DNA of 64,000 nt from Microlunatus capsulatus (GCF_017876495.1 NZ_JAGIOB010000001.1:2294001-2358000), one strand, 5' to 3'. Numbered from the stretch's first letter, positions 42,253 to 51,247 are shown. Translations and numbers: made by a program. Notes: generated from the sequence alone by a model not told the origin.

Positions 42253-42966
42253 TCAGCGCACGGCCGGAGCCAGGACGTCGGCCGTGAGCCAGGCCCGGAG
42301 GTGAGCGCTGACGGCGGCGGGCTGCTCCAGGGGGGAGAGGTGGCCGCAGTCCTCGACCACCGCCAGCCGGACCCGGGGCACCAGACGGGCGATCTCCTCG
42401 TGCCGGTCGAGGCGGCAGAGCCGGTCGTCGCGGGCGGCGAGCACCAGGGTCGGGCAGCGGACGCGGGCCAGGCCGGCCCGCTCGTCGACCCGGGTGCCCT
42501 GCAGCCGCAGCTGGCGGTCGTAGCCCGCCGCGCCCACCGCGTCGGCCATGGCCAACGTCGTCGCCACCACGTCGGGTCGCGACGCGAGCACCCCCGGCGC
42601 GAGCAGCAGCGGCAGCAGCGACGTCTGCAGCGCCCGGGCCGAGCCGGCGGCCAGCTGGGCCCGCTGGTCGGCCCAGCCCGACCGCTGGGCCGACGTCGGG
42701 GCGCACGGGTTGGTGGACAGCAGAGCCAGCCGGGTCACCCGCGCGGGCGCCCGCCGGACCAGCGCCATGGCCACGATCGCCCCCAGCGACAGCCCGGCCA
42801 GCGCGAAGCGCTCCGGCAGCACCCGCAGCAGCCGGTCCACCTCGGCGTCGAGCGCGGCCTCCTCGAGCACCGGGGTGACCGGGGCCCCGGGCAGGTCGAG
42901 CCCCGCCCACAGCGCCGCCGTGCAGCCCATCCCCGGCAGCAGGACGAGCGGCTCCGCCGTGCTCAC
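42253..42966 (-). CDS. alpha/beta-hydrolase
   Basis: A 237-residue alpha/beta-hydrolase. It has LVLLPGMGCTAALW with the oxyanion loop (about 8), the nucleophile elbow FALAGLSLGAIVAMALVRRA (Ser about 58), the acid position in PTLVLAARDDRLCRLD (about 180), and the catalytic His in VVEDCGHLSPLEQP (about 208). All three triad members are therefore present. GTG 42966 overlaps the stop of the upstream permease gene (GTGA), placing it last in the ABC-importer operon under operator C. A role in opening a lactone or ester of the imported substrate is plausible but unproven. Confidence 0.9.
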   Translation of the reverse strand: MSTAEPLVLLPGMGCTAALWAGLDLPGAPVTPVLEEAALDAEVDRLLRVLPERFALAGLSLGAIVAMALVRRAPARVTRLALLSTNPCAPTSAQRSGWADQRAQLAAGSARALQTSLLPLLLAPGVLASRPDVVATTLAMADAVGAAGYDRQLRLQGTRVDERAGLARVRCPTLVLAARDDRLCRLDRHEEIARLVPRVRLAVVEDCGHLSPLEQPAAVSAHLRAWLTADVLAPAVR

Positions 42967-43871
42967 CCCTTGACGGCGCCGGACGCGAGCCCGGCCACCA
43001 GGTACTTCTGGGCGATGAAGGCGATCCCGACGACGGGCAGGGTCAGCAGCACGGTCGCCGCCGAGGCCTGCTGCAGCAGCGGCAGGTTCTGCCCCAGCTG
43101 GGTGGCGATGAACACCGGCACCGTCTTCGACGTGGTGTCGGTGAGCACGGCCGCGGTCAGGTACTCCTGGAAGGCGAACAGGAACACGAAGATGCCGGCC
43201 GTCAGGATGCCGGGCCCCATCAGCGGGACCATGATCCGGGTCAGGACCCCGACCCGCGTGCAGCCGTCGACCATCGCGGCCTCGTCGAGCTCCCGCGGGA
43301 TCTCGGCGAAGAAGTTGCGCAGCAGCCAGATGGTGAAGGGCTGGTTGATGACGATCAGCGCCGCCGCCATGGCGTACGTCGTGTCGTAGATCCCCAGGCT
43401 GCGCGTGATGTCGTACATCGGCAGCACCACGGCGAACCGGGGCAGGGCCCGGAAGACCAGGGCCAGGATCAGCAGGACGACCGAGGCGACGCCGCCGTAG
43501 CGCGAGAGCGCGTAGGCGCACGGGATGCCCACGAGCAACGCCACCACCGTGCTGATCACCGCGACCACCACCGTGTTGATCAGGTACAGGTAGAAGTCGG
43601 TGGTCTGCCACAGGTCGACGTAGGCCGAGAACGTCGGGGTGTAGCGGAACACCGGCGGGTTGGCGAAGGCCACGTCGGTGGGCTTCGTGCTCGCCAGCGC
43701 CGCCCAGACGAACGGGAACACCATGAGCAGGCAGGTGACCGCCAGCAGGATCGCCGAGACCACCGCCATGCGGGAACGACCGGGCCGGGGACGGCGACGC
43801 GTGACGTCGCCGGCCGCCTGCACCGGGGTCCTGGCCGACCGGGCGTCGGTCCCGGCGATCTCGACGGTCAT
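42963..43871 (-). CDS. ABC sugar importer permease (MalG-type)
   Basis: A 302-residue inner-membrane permease of the CUT1 class. A charged N-terminal tail of about 30 residues is followed by six hydrophobic segments. The cytoplasmic EAA loop that docks the ATPase is EIPRELDEAAMVDGCTRVGV (about 195), with LTRIMVPLMGPGI completing it. It pairs with the MalF-type permease encoded 52 bases upstream and the lipoprotein gene beyond. No ATPase gene is in the cluster, so a shared MsmX/MsiK-type ATPase encoded elsewhere must energise it. ATG 43871 is used. Confidence 0.93.
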   Translation of the reverse strand: MTVEIAGTDARSARTPVQAAGDVTRRRPRPGRSRMAVVSAILLAVTCLLMVFPFVWAALASTKPTDVAFANPPVFRYTPTFSAYVDLWQTTDFYLYLINTVVVAVISTVVALLVGIPCAYALSRYGGVASVVLLILALVFRALPRFAVVLPMYDITRSLGIYDTTYAMAAALIVINQPFTIWLLRNFFAEIPRELDEAAMVDGCTRVGVLTRIMVPLMGPGILTAGIFVFLFAFQEYLTAAVLTDTTSKTVPVFIATQLGQNLPLLQQASAATVLLTLPVVGIAFIAQKYLVAGLASGAVKG

Positions 43872-43923
43872 CGGCGGAGCCTCTCGGGGGTGCGGGAACG
43901 CAGGGCGCGAGCAGAGGACCGGG

Positions 43924-44799
43924 TCATGCCCTGGCCTCCTTGACGACGCTGCGGATGGACGGGAGGAGCAGGACCAGGATCAGCAGGATCGTCAGGACGC
44001 TGATGGCGCTGCCCAGGCCCAGGTTCCGCGTCGCCTCGGCGAAGGCGACGCGGTAGATGTACACCATCAGCGACTCGTTCCCGTTGGTGAGCGACTGCGG
44101 CGCCAGCGGTATCAGCGAGTCGAAGACCCGCACCACGTCCATGGTCAGGATCAGCACCACGAAGCCCAGCACGCCGCGGATGCTCGGGACGATCACGTAG
44201 AGGTGGCGCTGCAGGGGCGAGGCGCCGTCGATCTGCGCCGCCTCCATCATCTCGGCCGAGACGCCCTGCAGCCCCGCCAGGATCAGCAGCATCGAGAAGG
44301 GCAGCATGAACCAGACCACGTTCAGCACGATGATGAGCCGGTTGGGCCAGGTCGAGGTGAACCAGAGCGGCTCTCCGAAGGCTCCCCCGGTGACGGCGTT
44401 CAGCAGGTAGTCCACGATCCCGCCGAAGTTGGAGTCGAAGAGCCAGGAGAACGCCACCGCGCCGACGATGTGGGGCGAGACGTAGGAGATGAGCAGGATG
44501 CCCAGCACCACGGGGCGCGCCCGGCCCAGCCCGTTGACCAGGGTGGCCAGGACGTAGCCGAGGACCAGGCACACCACCCCCACGACCACGGTGAGGCCGA
44601 TGGTGAACACCACCGCCCGCCCCAGCCGCGGGTCGCTCAGCGCCGCCTGGTAGTTGGCCAGGCCGATGAACGTCCCGGCCTCGCCGTAGTTCACGCGCTC
44701 GAAGCTCCAGCGCAGCGTGCGGTAGAGCGGCACCAGCATGAAGCCGAACATCACCACCACGCTGGGGGCGACCAGCGCCCAGAACTGCCGTCGTCTCAT
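43924..44799 (-). CDS. ABC sugar importer permease (MalF-type)
   Basis: A 291-residue permease with six membrane segments, starting MRRRQFWALVAPSVVVMFGF. Its EAA loop is VSAEMMEAAQIDGASPLQRH (about 185) followed by LYVIVPSIRGVL. It is the partner of the MalG-type protein and forms the translocation pore for a carbohydrate-like solute. ATG 44799 has GGAGG 7 bases upstream. It lies 28 bases downstream of the binding-protein gene and so belongs to the same transcript. Confidence 0.93.
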   Translation of the reverse strand: MRRRQFWALVAPSVVVMFGFMLVPLYRTLRWSFERVNYGEAGTFIGLANYQAALSDPRLGRAVVFTIGLTVVVGVVCLVLGYVLATLVNGLGRARPVVLGILLISYVSPHIVGAVAFSWLFDSNFGGIVDYLLNAVTGGAFGEPLWFTSTWPNRLIIVLNVVWFMLPFSMLLILAGLQGVSAEMMEAAQIDGASPLQRHLYVIVPSIRGVLGFVVLILTMDVVRVFDSLIPLAPQSLTNGNESLMVYIYRVAFAEATRNLGLGSAISVLTILLILVLLLPSIRSVVKEARA

Positions 44800-44827
44800 G
44801 GCCTGGCCTCCCCCTCGCGTGTGGCGG

Positions 44828-46144
44828 TCACTTCTCGGCGGCCAGGGCCTTCTCGGCCGCAGCCTGCATCTGCTGCTGGGCCTGCGGCACGTCGATCTTG
44901 CCCGCCATGTAGTTGGCCAGCACCGGGCGGATCGCGTTGCTCACCGCCGGCACGTAGGGCTGGATCTCCTTCGTCGGGCCCTTGGCCAGGGAGTCCTTGG
45001 CGGCCGCGGCGTAGGGCGAGGAGCTCTGGTCGACCGTGGTCCGCGCGGGGAACGCCGCCGGGACGGACGCCTGCGAGGCCTCCTGGCTGACCGACGCCGC
45101 GATCACCTGGAAGACCAGGTCCTTGTCGACCTTGGTGTTGAAGGGGATCGACCAGCCGTCGGTCGACACCGTGCTGTAGGCCTTGCCGCCCTCGAACACC
45201 GCGGGCGGCGCGGCGAAGGCGAACTTGTCGTACAGCTTGGTGTTCTTCTGGTCGACGAGGTCGCTCATCCGGCCGGAGAACATGACCGCGACCGCGGCCT
45301 TCCCGTTGTAGAGCTGCTGCTGCACCTTGGGCTGGTCGAACGTGGTGACCTGCGGGTCCATGTAGGGCAGCAGCGACTTCAGCTGCTCCAGCGCCTTGGC
45401 CGTCGGCTCCTGGTCGAAGTTCGGCGTCTTGGTCTCCGGGTTCACGAAGAAGGCGCTGTCCTGGGAGCCCAGCGTCGCGGCGAAGGCGGTGTCGAGGTCG
45501 GCGGTGCTGAGGAGCGGCAGCGCGATCGGGTACTTCATGCCCTCCGCCTCCTGCAGCTTCTGGGCGCCGGTCCGCAGCTCCTCGAAGGTGGTCGGGGGCG
45601 TCAGGCCGTTCTTCTCGAAGAGGTCCTTGCGGTAGACCATCGTCAGCAGCTGGGACTGCATCGGCAGCCCGTAGAGCTTGCCGTCGTAGGTCATCGACTT
45701 CAGCGTGTTCGGGTCCAGGTCGCCCAGCGCGTACTTGTCCTCGTACTCCGCGAACAGGTCGTCCAGGGGCTCGAGCTTGCCCCGCGAGGCCAGGTCGGGG
45801 ATCGCGTAGGTGTAGGTCTCGACGACGTCGTAGGTGCCGGAGTCCCCGGAGAGCGTGGCCGTGGTCTTGTCGAGCTGGCCCGCGAAGTCGATCGGGTCGT
45901 GCTTGACGGTGACGTTGTCGTGGGTGCAGCTGGAGACCATCGTGTTCGAGAACGGGTCGACGGCCGAGGAGTTGTAGGCGAGGACGTTGATGGTCGTCGC
46001 CTCGGCCGGGTTCTCGAAGTCGCAGGCGACCTTGGTGGCGGTCTCGGCGCCGGTGCGGGAGCCGGCGCCGCACGCGGTCAGGCCGACGAGGGTGGCGGAG
46101 AGCAGGCCGACGGCCAGTGCTCGGGACAAGCGGGATGCGCGCAT
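44828..46144 (-). CDS. ABC extracellular solute-binding lipoprotein
   Basis: A 438-residue class-1 solute-binding protein. The signal peptide ends in lipobox LVGLTAC (Cys about 26), so the protein is lipid-anchored outside the membrane. The mature domain has the usual layout: KVACDFENPAEATTINVLAY at the start, a GKLYGLPMQSQLLTMVYRKD hinge segment (about 155), and a C-terminal VSQEASQASVPAAFPARTTV region. ATG 46144 has AGAGGA 3 bases upstream and yields the signal peptide directly; longer starts add only a non-signal extension. It heads the importer operon. Operator C lies 57 bases upstream. The ligand is probably a sugar, polyol or related acid. Confidence 0.93.
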   Translation of the reverse strand: MRASRLSRALAVGLLSATLVGLTACGAGSRTGAETATKVACDFENPAEATTINVLAYNSSAVDPFSNTMVSSCTHDNVTVKHDPIDFAGQLDKTTATLSGDSGTYDVVETYTYAIPDLASRGKLEPLDDLFAEYEDKYALGDLDPNTLKSMTYDGKLYGLPMQSQLLTMVYRKDLFEKNGLTPPTTFEELRTGAQKLQEAEGMKYPIALPLLSTADLDTAFAATLGSQDSAFFVNPETKTPNFDQEPTAKALEQLKSLLPYMDPQVTTFDQPKVQQQLYNGKAAVAVMFSGRMSDLVDQKNTKLYDKFAFAAPPAVFEGGKAYSTVSTDGWSIPFNTKVDKDLVFQVIAASVSQEASQASVPAAFPARTTVDQSSSPYAAAAKDSLAKGPTKEIQPYVPAVSNAIRPVLANYMAGKIDVPQAQQQMQAAAEKALAAEK

Positions 46145-46200
46145 GGGTCCTCTTCTTCGATCAAGAGCGGAACGGATCACGAACGGGCCGAGCACTTGGA

Positions 46201-46212
46201 GAATACGTATTC
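46201..46212. promoter_or_regulatory. LacI-type operator (site C)
   Basis: The perfect 12-base palindrome GAATACGTATTC lies upstream of the binding-protein gene and after the 3' end of the second HpsN-like gene. On the minus strand TATTCT (46207-46202) within it could serve as minus-10, so binding would block the promoter. Confidence 0.65.
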
Positions 46213-46262
46213 AGTTGTGCACCGACGGCCGGTGGAGCTCCACCGGCGCGTCGGTGAGCCTC

Positions 46263-47588
46263 TCAGCCCCGGGCGATGAGGTCGAGCCGGAGCTGGGCGC
46301 TGTCCCGGTGCCCGGGCATGCCCTCGAAGTCGGAGATGGTGACGACCGGACCCGCCTGGATCTGCGTCGCCTCCCGGGTCGCCTTCTGGTAGGTCAGCTG
46401 CTTGAGGTAGCCGGTGACCGAGAGCCCCGCGGTGTAGCGGGCGCCGCGCGCGGTGGGCAGCACGTGGTTGGTGCCCGACATGCCCTTGTCGGCGTAGGCC
46501 ACCGTCGACCACTCGCCGAGGAACAGCGACCCGTAGTTGCGCAGGTTGTCGAGGTAGAAGTCGGTGTCGGCGGCGAGGATCTCGAGGTGCTCGGGGGCGA
46601 GCAGGTCCATGATCTCGATCGCGGTCTTGGCCGAGTCGGCGACGTAGACGGAGCCCCAGTCGCGCCAGGCCGCCCCGGCGATCTCGCGGGTGGCCAGGCC
46701 CTCGAGCTGGCGGGCGATCTCCAGCTCGACGGCGTCGGCCAGCTCGGCCGAGGTGGTGACCAGGCAGGCCGGGGAGCTGGGACCGTGCTCGGCCTGCGCG
46801 AGCAGGTCGGCGGCCACCATCGTGGCGCTGGCGGTCTCGTCGGCGATCACCGCGACCTCGGACGGGCCGGCCAGCACGTCGATGCCGACCTTGCCGTAGA
46901 GCTGTCGCTTCGCCTCGGCGACGAAGGCGTTGCCCGCCCCGACGATCATGTCGGAGGCGACGCCGTCCAGCAGCCCGAAGGCCATCGCGGCCAGCGCCTG
47001 GACCCCGCCGAGGGCGAAGATCCGCTCGGCGCCGGAGGCCCGCGCGGCGTAGAGGACGGCCGGGTGCGCCGTGCCGTGGTTCGACGGCGGGGTGGCCGAG
47101 ACGATGTTGGGGACGCCCGCGGCCCGGGCGACGCCGATGGTCATGAAGGCGCTGGCCAGCAGCGGGAACCGGCCGGCCGGCAGGTAGGCGCCGACGTTGC
47201 CGACGGGCACGTACTTCTGGCCGCAGACGACGCCCGGCACGACCTCGTCCTCGAAGTCGGTCAGGTGCGCCCGCTGCATGCCCGCGAACCGGCGGGTGCG
47301 CTCGGCGCCCGCGTCCAGGGCGTCGCGCAGGTCCTGCGGCAGCGACGCGGTGAGCGCGCCGACCTGGTCGGCCGGGATCTCGAAGTCCTCGCCACCGGTC
47401 CAGCCGTCCAGCTGCTCGGCGTAGCGGCGCACCGCGACCAGGCCGTTCTGCTCGATGTCGAGCAGCATCGACGACACCGTCGCGATGACGGCCGGGTCCG
47501 ACTGGGCGGCCACGTCGGGACGGGCGGGCTCGCGGACGACGGAGAAGGTGCCGGTGACCCGGTTCTTGTCGGCAGGCGTCAAGTGCAT
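46263..47588 (-). CDS. histidinol-dehydrogenase-like NAD oxidoreductase (HpsN-like), copy 2
   Basis: A 441-residue paralogue of the enzyme at 38597. It keeps the Zn-site Gln and His (DLLAQAEHGPSSPACLVTTS), the catalytic EH pair (LLAPEHLEILAADTDF) and the His of SGTNHVLPTARGARYTAGLS. The central part VPVGNVGAYLPAGRFPLLAS is a family hallmark. Copies 1 and 2 are clearly diverged, so they probably oxidise different intermediates or isomers. ATG 47588 begins MHLTPADKNRVTGTFSVVRE. There is no ribosome binding site; instead a minus-10 element lies directly before it, so the transcript should be leaderless. Operator D overlaps the start codon. Confidence 0.88.
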   Translation of the reverse strand: MHLTPADKNRVTGTFSVVREPARPDVAAQSDPAVIATVSSMLLDIEQNGLVAVRRYAEQLDGWTGGEDFEIPADQVGALTASLPQDLRDALDAGAERTRRFAGMQRAHLTDFEDEVVPGVVCGQKYVPVGNVGAYLPAGRFPLLASAFMTIGVARAAGVPNIVSATPPSNHGTAHPAVLYAARASGAERIFALGGVQALAAMAFGLLDGVASDMIVGAGNAFVAEAKRQLYGKVGIDVLAGPSEVAVIADETASATMVAADLLAQAEHGPSSPACLVTTSAELADAVELEIARQLEGLATREIAGAAWRDWGSVYVADSAKTAIEIMDLLAPEHLEILAADTDFYLDNLRNYGSLFLGEWSTVAYADKGMSGTNHVLPTARGARYTAGLSVTGYLKQLTYQKATREATQIQAGPVVTISDFEGMPGHRDSAQLRLDLIARG

Positions 47589-47624
47589 ACGTATAACATA
47601 GGGATGTCCGGCGGCGTTTGGCAA
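47586..47624 (-). promoter_or_regulatory. leaderless promoter with LacI-type operator over the start codon (site D)
   Basis: On the minus strand TTGCCA (47624-47619) and TATGTT (47600-47595) are separated by 18 bases. CATACGTATA (47586-47595), nearly palindromic, covers the transcription start and the ATG at 47588. A repressor bound there would block initiation. Confidence 0.65.
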
Positions 47625-47689
47625 CCGTTCCGGGGTCGGTCGTGTGACGGCTGCGTTGCGTTCCTGCGCCAGCCCGCCGCCGGCGGCCC

Positions 47690-48178
47690 TCAGCCGTCCA
47701 GCGCGTCGTCGGCGAACCCGCGGGCGGCCAGCCGGGTCAGCCGTCGGCCGCGCACGCGGTAGAGCACCTGGGCGAACAGCCAGGCGGGCAGGGTGAGCAG
47801 CCCGGCGCGGATCTCCACGACGTCGGTGCAGCGGGTCATCCCGTGCACGTCCTCGACCAGGACGCGGTGGTCCCAGGTCCGCACCAGGTCGCTGTGGCCC
47901 GCGTCGTGCCAGATCTCGGTGGGGCCCTCCCCCAACGGGTCGCCGGCGTCGAGGACCCGGCGCACACCCAGTACGTGCTGCCCGATCGGCAGCACCCCGC
48001 CGACCCGCAGGGCCACCCGCTGGTCGCCGGTCCGCCACCGCTCGGGGAGGGCCGGTGGGTCCAGCGGGTCGAAGCGCAGCACCGGGGCGTCCAGCCGGTT
48101 CAGCCACCGGGTGCGGGCCAGCTCGGCCACCACCCGCTCGGGCGGGCAGGGCAGCAGGACGGCGAGGCGCAGGCGCAT
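47690..48178 (-). CDS. SRPBCC-like (polyketide cyclase/START fold) protein
   Basis: A 162-residue protein starting MRLRLAVLLPCPPERVVAEL. The strand-helix opening and the Pro at the usual place are typical of SRPBCC ligand-binding domains. Later segments fit too: GQHVLGVRRVLDAGDPLGEG, a central WHDAGHSDLVRTWDHRVLVE and a long C-terminal helix (LPAWLFAQVLYRVRGRRLTR). Such proteins bind hydrophobic ligands; the specific role is unknown. ATG 48178 gives the family start; the frame is open further upstream but the added residues are low quality. It is divergent from the molybdopterin oxidoreductase gene, with 96 bases between. Confidence 0.7.
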   Translation of the reverse strand: MRLRLAVLLPCPPERVVAELARTRWLNRLDAPVLRFDPLDPPALPERWRTGDQRVALRVGGVLPIGQHVLGVRRVLDAGDPLGEGPTEIWHDAGHSDLVRTWDHRVLVEDVHGMTRCTDVVEIRAGLLTLPAWLFAQVLYRVRGRRLTRLAARGFADDALDG

Positions 48179-48274
48179 GAGGGCGACGCTACGGGGCCGG
48201 CGCCCGCCCGCGCCGGCAGGCGGCGGCCGCGCGAACCGCTGCGCCGGCTTCGTGCACAGGCGCACTATGGACTC

Positions 48275-49840
48275 ATGCACCAGCGCGCCGCGACCGCCGA
48301 CCGGACCGGCACCCGTCCCCTGATCTGGCCGGCCCGCCTGGCCGGGCTCGTCGCCGGGGTGGCCGGCCTGGCGCTGGCGAACCTGGGGGCCTGGCTGGTC
48401 GGCCCGACCGGGGCGCCCGTCTCCGCGGTCGGCGAGCTCGTCATCGACCTGCTGCCCGCCCCGCTGGTGAACTTCGGCAAGGACACCCTGGGCACGGCCG
48501 ACAAACCCGTGCTGGTGGCCATCGTCACCGTCGCCGTGCTGGTGGTCTGCGCCCTCGCCGGCCAGGCCGAGCTGCGCCGGCGGCTGGGCGGCGCGGCCGT
48601 GCTGGCCGTCGTCGCCGTCGTGGGCCTGGTCGGCATCGGCGCCCGGGCCGGCGCCAACGCCACGGTCTACGTGCCGACGCTGGTCGGGCTGGCTCTCGGC
48701 TACATCCTGCTCCGCACCCTGGTCGACCGGCTGGAGACCTGGCGCGACGCCGCGTCCGCCGACGGCCCGACCTCCGACGCGCGCCGCGGCTTCCTCCGGC
48801 TGACGCTGGTCGCCGGCGGGATCGCGGCGATCGGCGCCGTCGCCGGGGAGGCGCTGCTGGGTGCCGCCACCCGGGTCAACGAGGCGCGGCTGCGGCTCCG
48901 GCTGCCCGGTGCGGCGACGCCCGCCCCGCCCGTGCCCGCCGCCGCCGACCTCGGCCTGCCGGGCCTCAGCTCGTACGTGACGCCGAACGCGGACTTCTAC
49001 CGCATCGACACCGCCCTCCAGCTGCCCGTCATCGACCCGGCCGACTGGTCGCTGACCATCACCGGGATGGTCGAGGAGGAGGTGACGCTGACCTACGCCG
49101 AGCTCTCCGCGCTCCCGCTGGTCGAGCACGTCGCCACCCTCACCTGCGTGTCCAACGACGTCGGCGGCAGCCTGGTCGGCAACGCGCTCTGGCTCGGCTA
49201 CCCCATCCGCGAGCTGCTGGCCCGCGCCCGGCCCACCGCCGGCGCCGACATGGTGCTCTCGACCAGCCAGGACGGCTTCACCGCCGGAACGCCGCTGGAG
49301 GCGCTCACCGACCCGGACCGCCAGTCCCTGCTGGCCATCGGGATGAACGGCGAGCCGCTGCCGCTGGAGCACGGCTTCCCGGTCCGGATGGTCGTCCCCG
49401 GCCTGTACGGCTACGTCTCGGCCACCAAGTGGGTCACCGAGCTCAAGGTGACGACGTTCGACGCCGACCAGGGCTACTGGACCCCGCTCGGCTGGTCGGC
49501 CCGCGGCCCCATCAAGCTCGCGTCGCGCATCGACGTCCCCCGCCGGACCGTCGACGCCGGGCAGGTCGCCGTCGCGGGCGTCGCCTGGGCCCAGCACACC
49601 GGCATCCGCGGCGTCGAGGTGCAGGTCGACGGCGGCGACTGGCAGCCCGCCGAGCTGGCCGAGGTCACCGGCCCGGACACCTGGCGCCAGTGGAGCTACG
49701 CCTGGGACGCCGCGAGCGGCGACCACACCCTCACCGTCCGGGCGACCGACGCCGACGGCACGCTGCAGGACCCGGCCGAGGCCGCGCCCGCCCCCGACGG
49801 CGCGTCGGGCTACCACCAGGTCTCGGTCACCGTCCGCTGA
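48275..49840 (+). CDS. membrane-anchored molybdopterin oxidoreductase (sulfite oxidase family)
   Basis: A 521-residue protein. Four to five membrane helices occupy residues 18-190. The sulfite-oxidase-type Moco domain follows (about 240-410): NADFYRIDTALQLPVIDPAD, WSLTITGMVEEEVTLTYAEL, and the Mo-ligand Cys in HVATLTCVSNDVGG (about 293). Next come GFPVRMVVPGLYGYVSATKW (about 368) and the dimerisation beta domain to the end. Members oxidise or reduce sulfite- or sulfoxide-like groups; the membrane part suggests electron exchange with the respiratory chain. ATG 48275 is chosen because hydrophobic sequence starts soon after. An ATG at 48267 is out of frame. The domain probably faces outside. Confidence 0.88.
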   Translation: MHQRAATADRTGTRPLIWPARLAGLVAGVAGLALANLGAWLVGPTGAPVSAVGELVIDLLPAPLVNFGKDTLGTADKPVLVAIVTVAVLVVCALAGQAELRRRLGGAAVLAVVAVVGLVGIGARAGANATVYVPTLVGLALGYILLRTLVDRLETWRDAASADGPTSDARRGFLRLTLVAGGIAAIGAVAGEALLGAATRVNEARLRLRLPGAATPAPPVPAAADLGLPGLSSYVTPNADFYRIDTALQLPVIDPADWSLTITGMVEEEVTLTYAELSALPLVEHVATLTCVSNDVGGSLVGNALWLGYPIRELLARARPTAGADMVLSTSQDGFTAGTPLEALTDPDRQSLLAIGMNGEPLPLEHGFPVRMVVPGLYGYVSATKWVTELKVTTFDADQGYWTPLGWSARGPIKLASRIDVPRRTVDAGQVAVAGVAWAQHTGIRGVEVQVDGGDWQPAELAEVTGPDTWRQWSYAWDAASGDHTLTVRATDADGTLQDPAEAAPAPDGASGYHQVSVTVR

Positions 49841-49880
49841 CCGGCGCCCGCCCGCGACGCCGGCCCGCGGCCGGACCGGC

Positions 49881-51247
49881 TCAGAAGAACCGGTAGGGGT
49901 TCGTGCGGGTGGCGGCGAAGACGTACCAGGACGTCGCCGCGAGGTGCAGGTTCGGGTAGTAGCCGAACCCGAACCCGGTGTCCATCGGGCTGGAGGCGGC
50001 GACGATCCCGCCCTCGACCCGCGCGCCGCCGAAGGTCTGGCCGCGCCCCAGCTCGCGCTGCGCCGCCCGGAGCTGGGCGAGCAGGACCTCGGCCCGGTCG
50101 GCGTCGCCGGCGCCACGGCGGTCGCGCAGGGCGATCGCCAGCTGGCCGGTGCCCTCGAACCAGACCGCCCCGTCGTCGGGGAACGGGTTGTAGGACTGGC
50201 CGCCGATCCGGGTGCCGGTGTCGGTGGTCAGCGAGCCGCTGGCGAAGACGACGCCCGAGAACGTCTGCCGGCCCGTCAGCGCCGAGCCCGCCCGCAGCGG
50301 GGTATCGGTGGTGGCCAGGTTGGTCCTGGCCCAGTCCAACGCCTCGCCGTGGCTGCGGTCGCGCTGCGCCAGCCAGGACCAGGTCTGGACGTCCAGCGGC
50401 AGCTGGGCCGGCGCCTTGTTGATCGTCGCGCCGTCGTCGGAGCCGGTCCAGAAGAAGCCGCCCTCGGCGTTCCAGACGCGCTCGACGAAGGCCCAGGCGT
50501 GCTCGGCGCGGTCGCGCCAGGCGGCGTCGCCGGTCAGCCGGGCCAGCAGCCGGAAGTAGGCCGTGACGTCGATGTTGTGCTCGCTGGACTTGTGGTCCTC
50601 CAGCCCGGCGGTCGCGCCGAAGGTGTAGCCGCCCAGGCCGGTCGTCGAGTACGTGTTCCGCTGGATCCAGCGCGCGATGGCCAGGCTGCCCTGCAGGTAG
50701 GCGCGGACGCCGGTCCGGTGGGCCAGGTGCGCCAGGGCGATGCCCGACCAGGCCATGTCGCCGACGGCGGTGCCGACCAGCCCGAACCCCGAGGCCGGGT
50801 TGGCGACCTCGGTGCCGCCCGCGGCGACCACGAAGTCCTGCGCGTTGTAGGCCTGGCGCAGCCGCCGGTCGTCGAACTCCGGGTCGTGGCTCTGGGCGAA
50901 CAGCAGCCCGTCGCCGATCGCCCGGGCGTGCTTGACGTCGCCGCCGGCGAGCAGCGCGATCACCGTCAGCGCGTTGTCGTAGACGAAGGCGGTGTCCTCC
51001 AACCCGCTGGCGTCCTGGTAGCTCTGCGCAAGCCGGGGACCGGTGGCGCGGTGGGCGTCGGTGACGCCGCCGAGGAAGCCGAGCGCGGCGCGCACCGAGG
51101 CGGCGTGCCGGCCGCGGACGGCGGCCGTCCGCTCGTCGGCGGTGGCGGTGAGGGCGCCGGCTCCGGCCAGCGGGGCGGCCAGGCCGAGCGCGGCCCCGCT
51201 CCCAGGACGGTGCGGCGGCGGACGGCGGCAGGACGGTCGGGGCTCAT
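49881..51247 (-). pseudogene. Tat-exported six-hairpin glycosidase-like protein, frameshifted in the signal peptide
   Basis: The main frame (end 49881) encodes about 405 residues of helical-repeat type: SYQDASGLEDTAFVYDNALT, later DHKSSEHNIDVTAYFRLLAR, then YNPFPDDGAVWFEGTGQLAI, and the end FGFGYYPNLHLAATSWYVFA. This resembles alpha/alpha-barrel glycosidase-like secreted proteins. A twin-arginine leader, MSPDRPAAVRRRTVLGAG, begins at ATG 51247 in another frame. The main frame resumes as AALGLAAPLAGAGALTATAD, exactly what should follow. The break is at the C-run near 51194-51197, where one base is missing. Either the gene is inactive or the assembly has a homopolymer error. The only in-frame starts after the break (GTG 51095) would yield a protein without a leader. 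Confidence 0.72.

Noticed and set aside
38597-47588. The two histidinol-dehydrogenase-like genes as biosynthetic hisD.
   Set aside because: Two diverged copies, no other his genes nearby, and a catabolic context with importer and aldolase argue for HpsN-type function.
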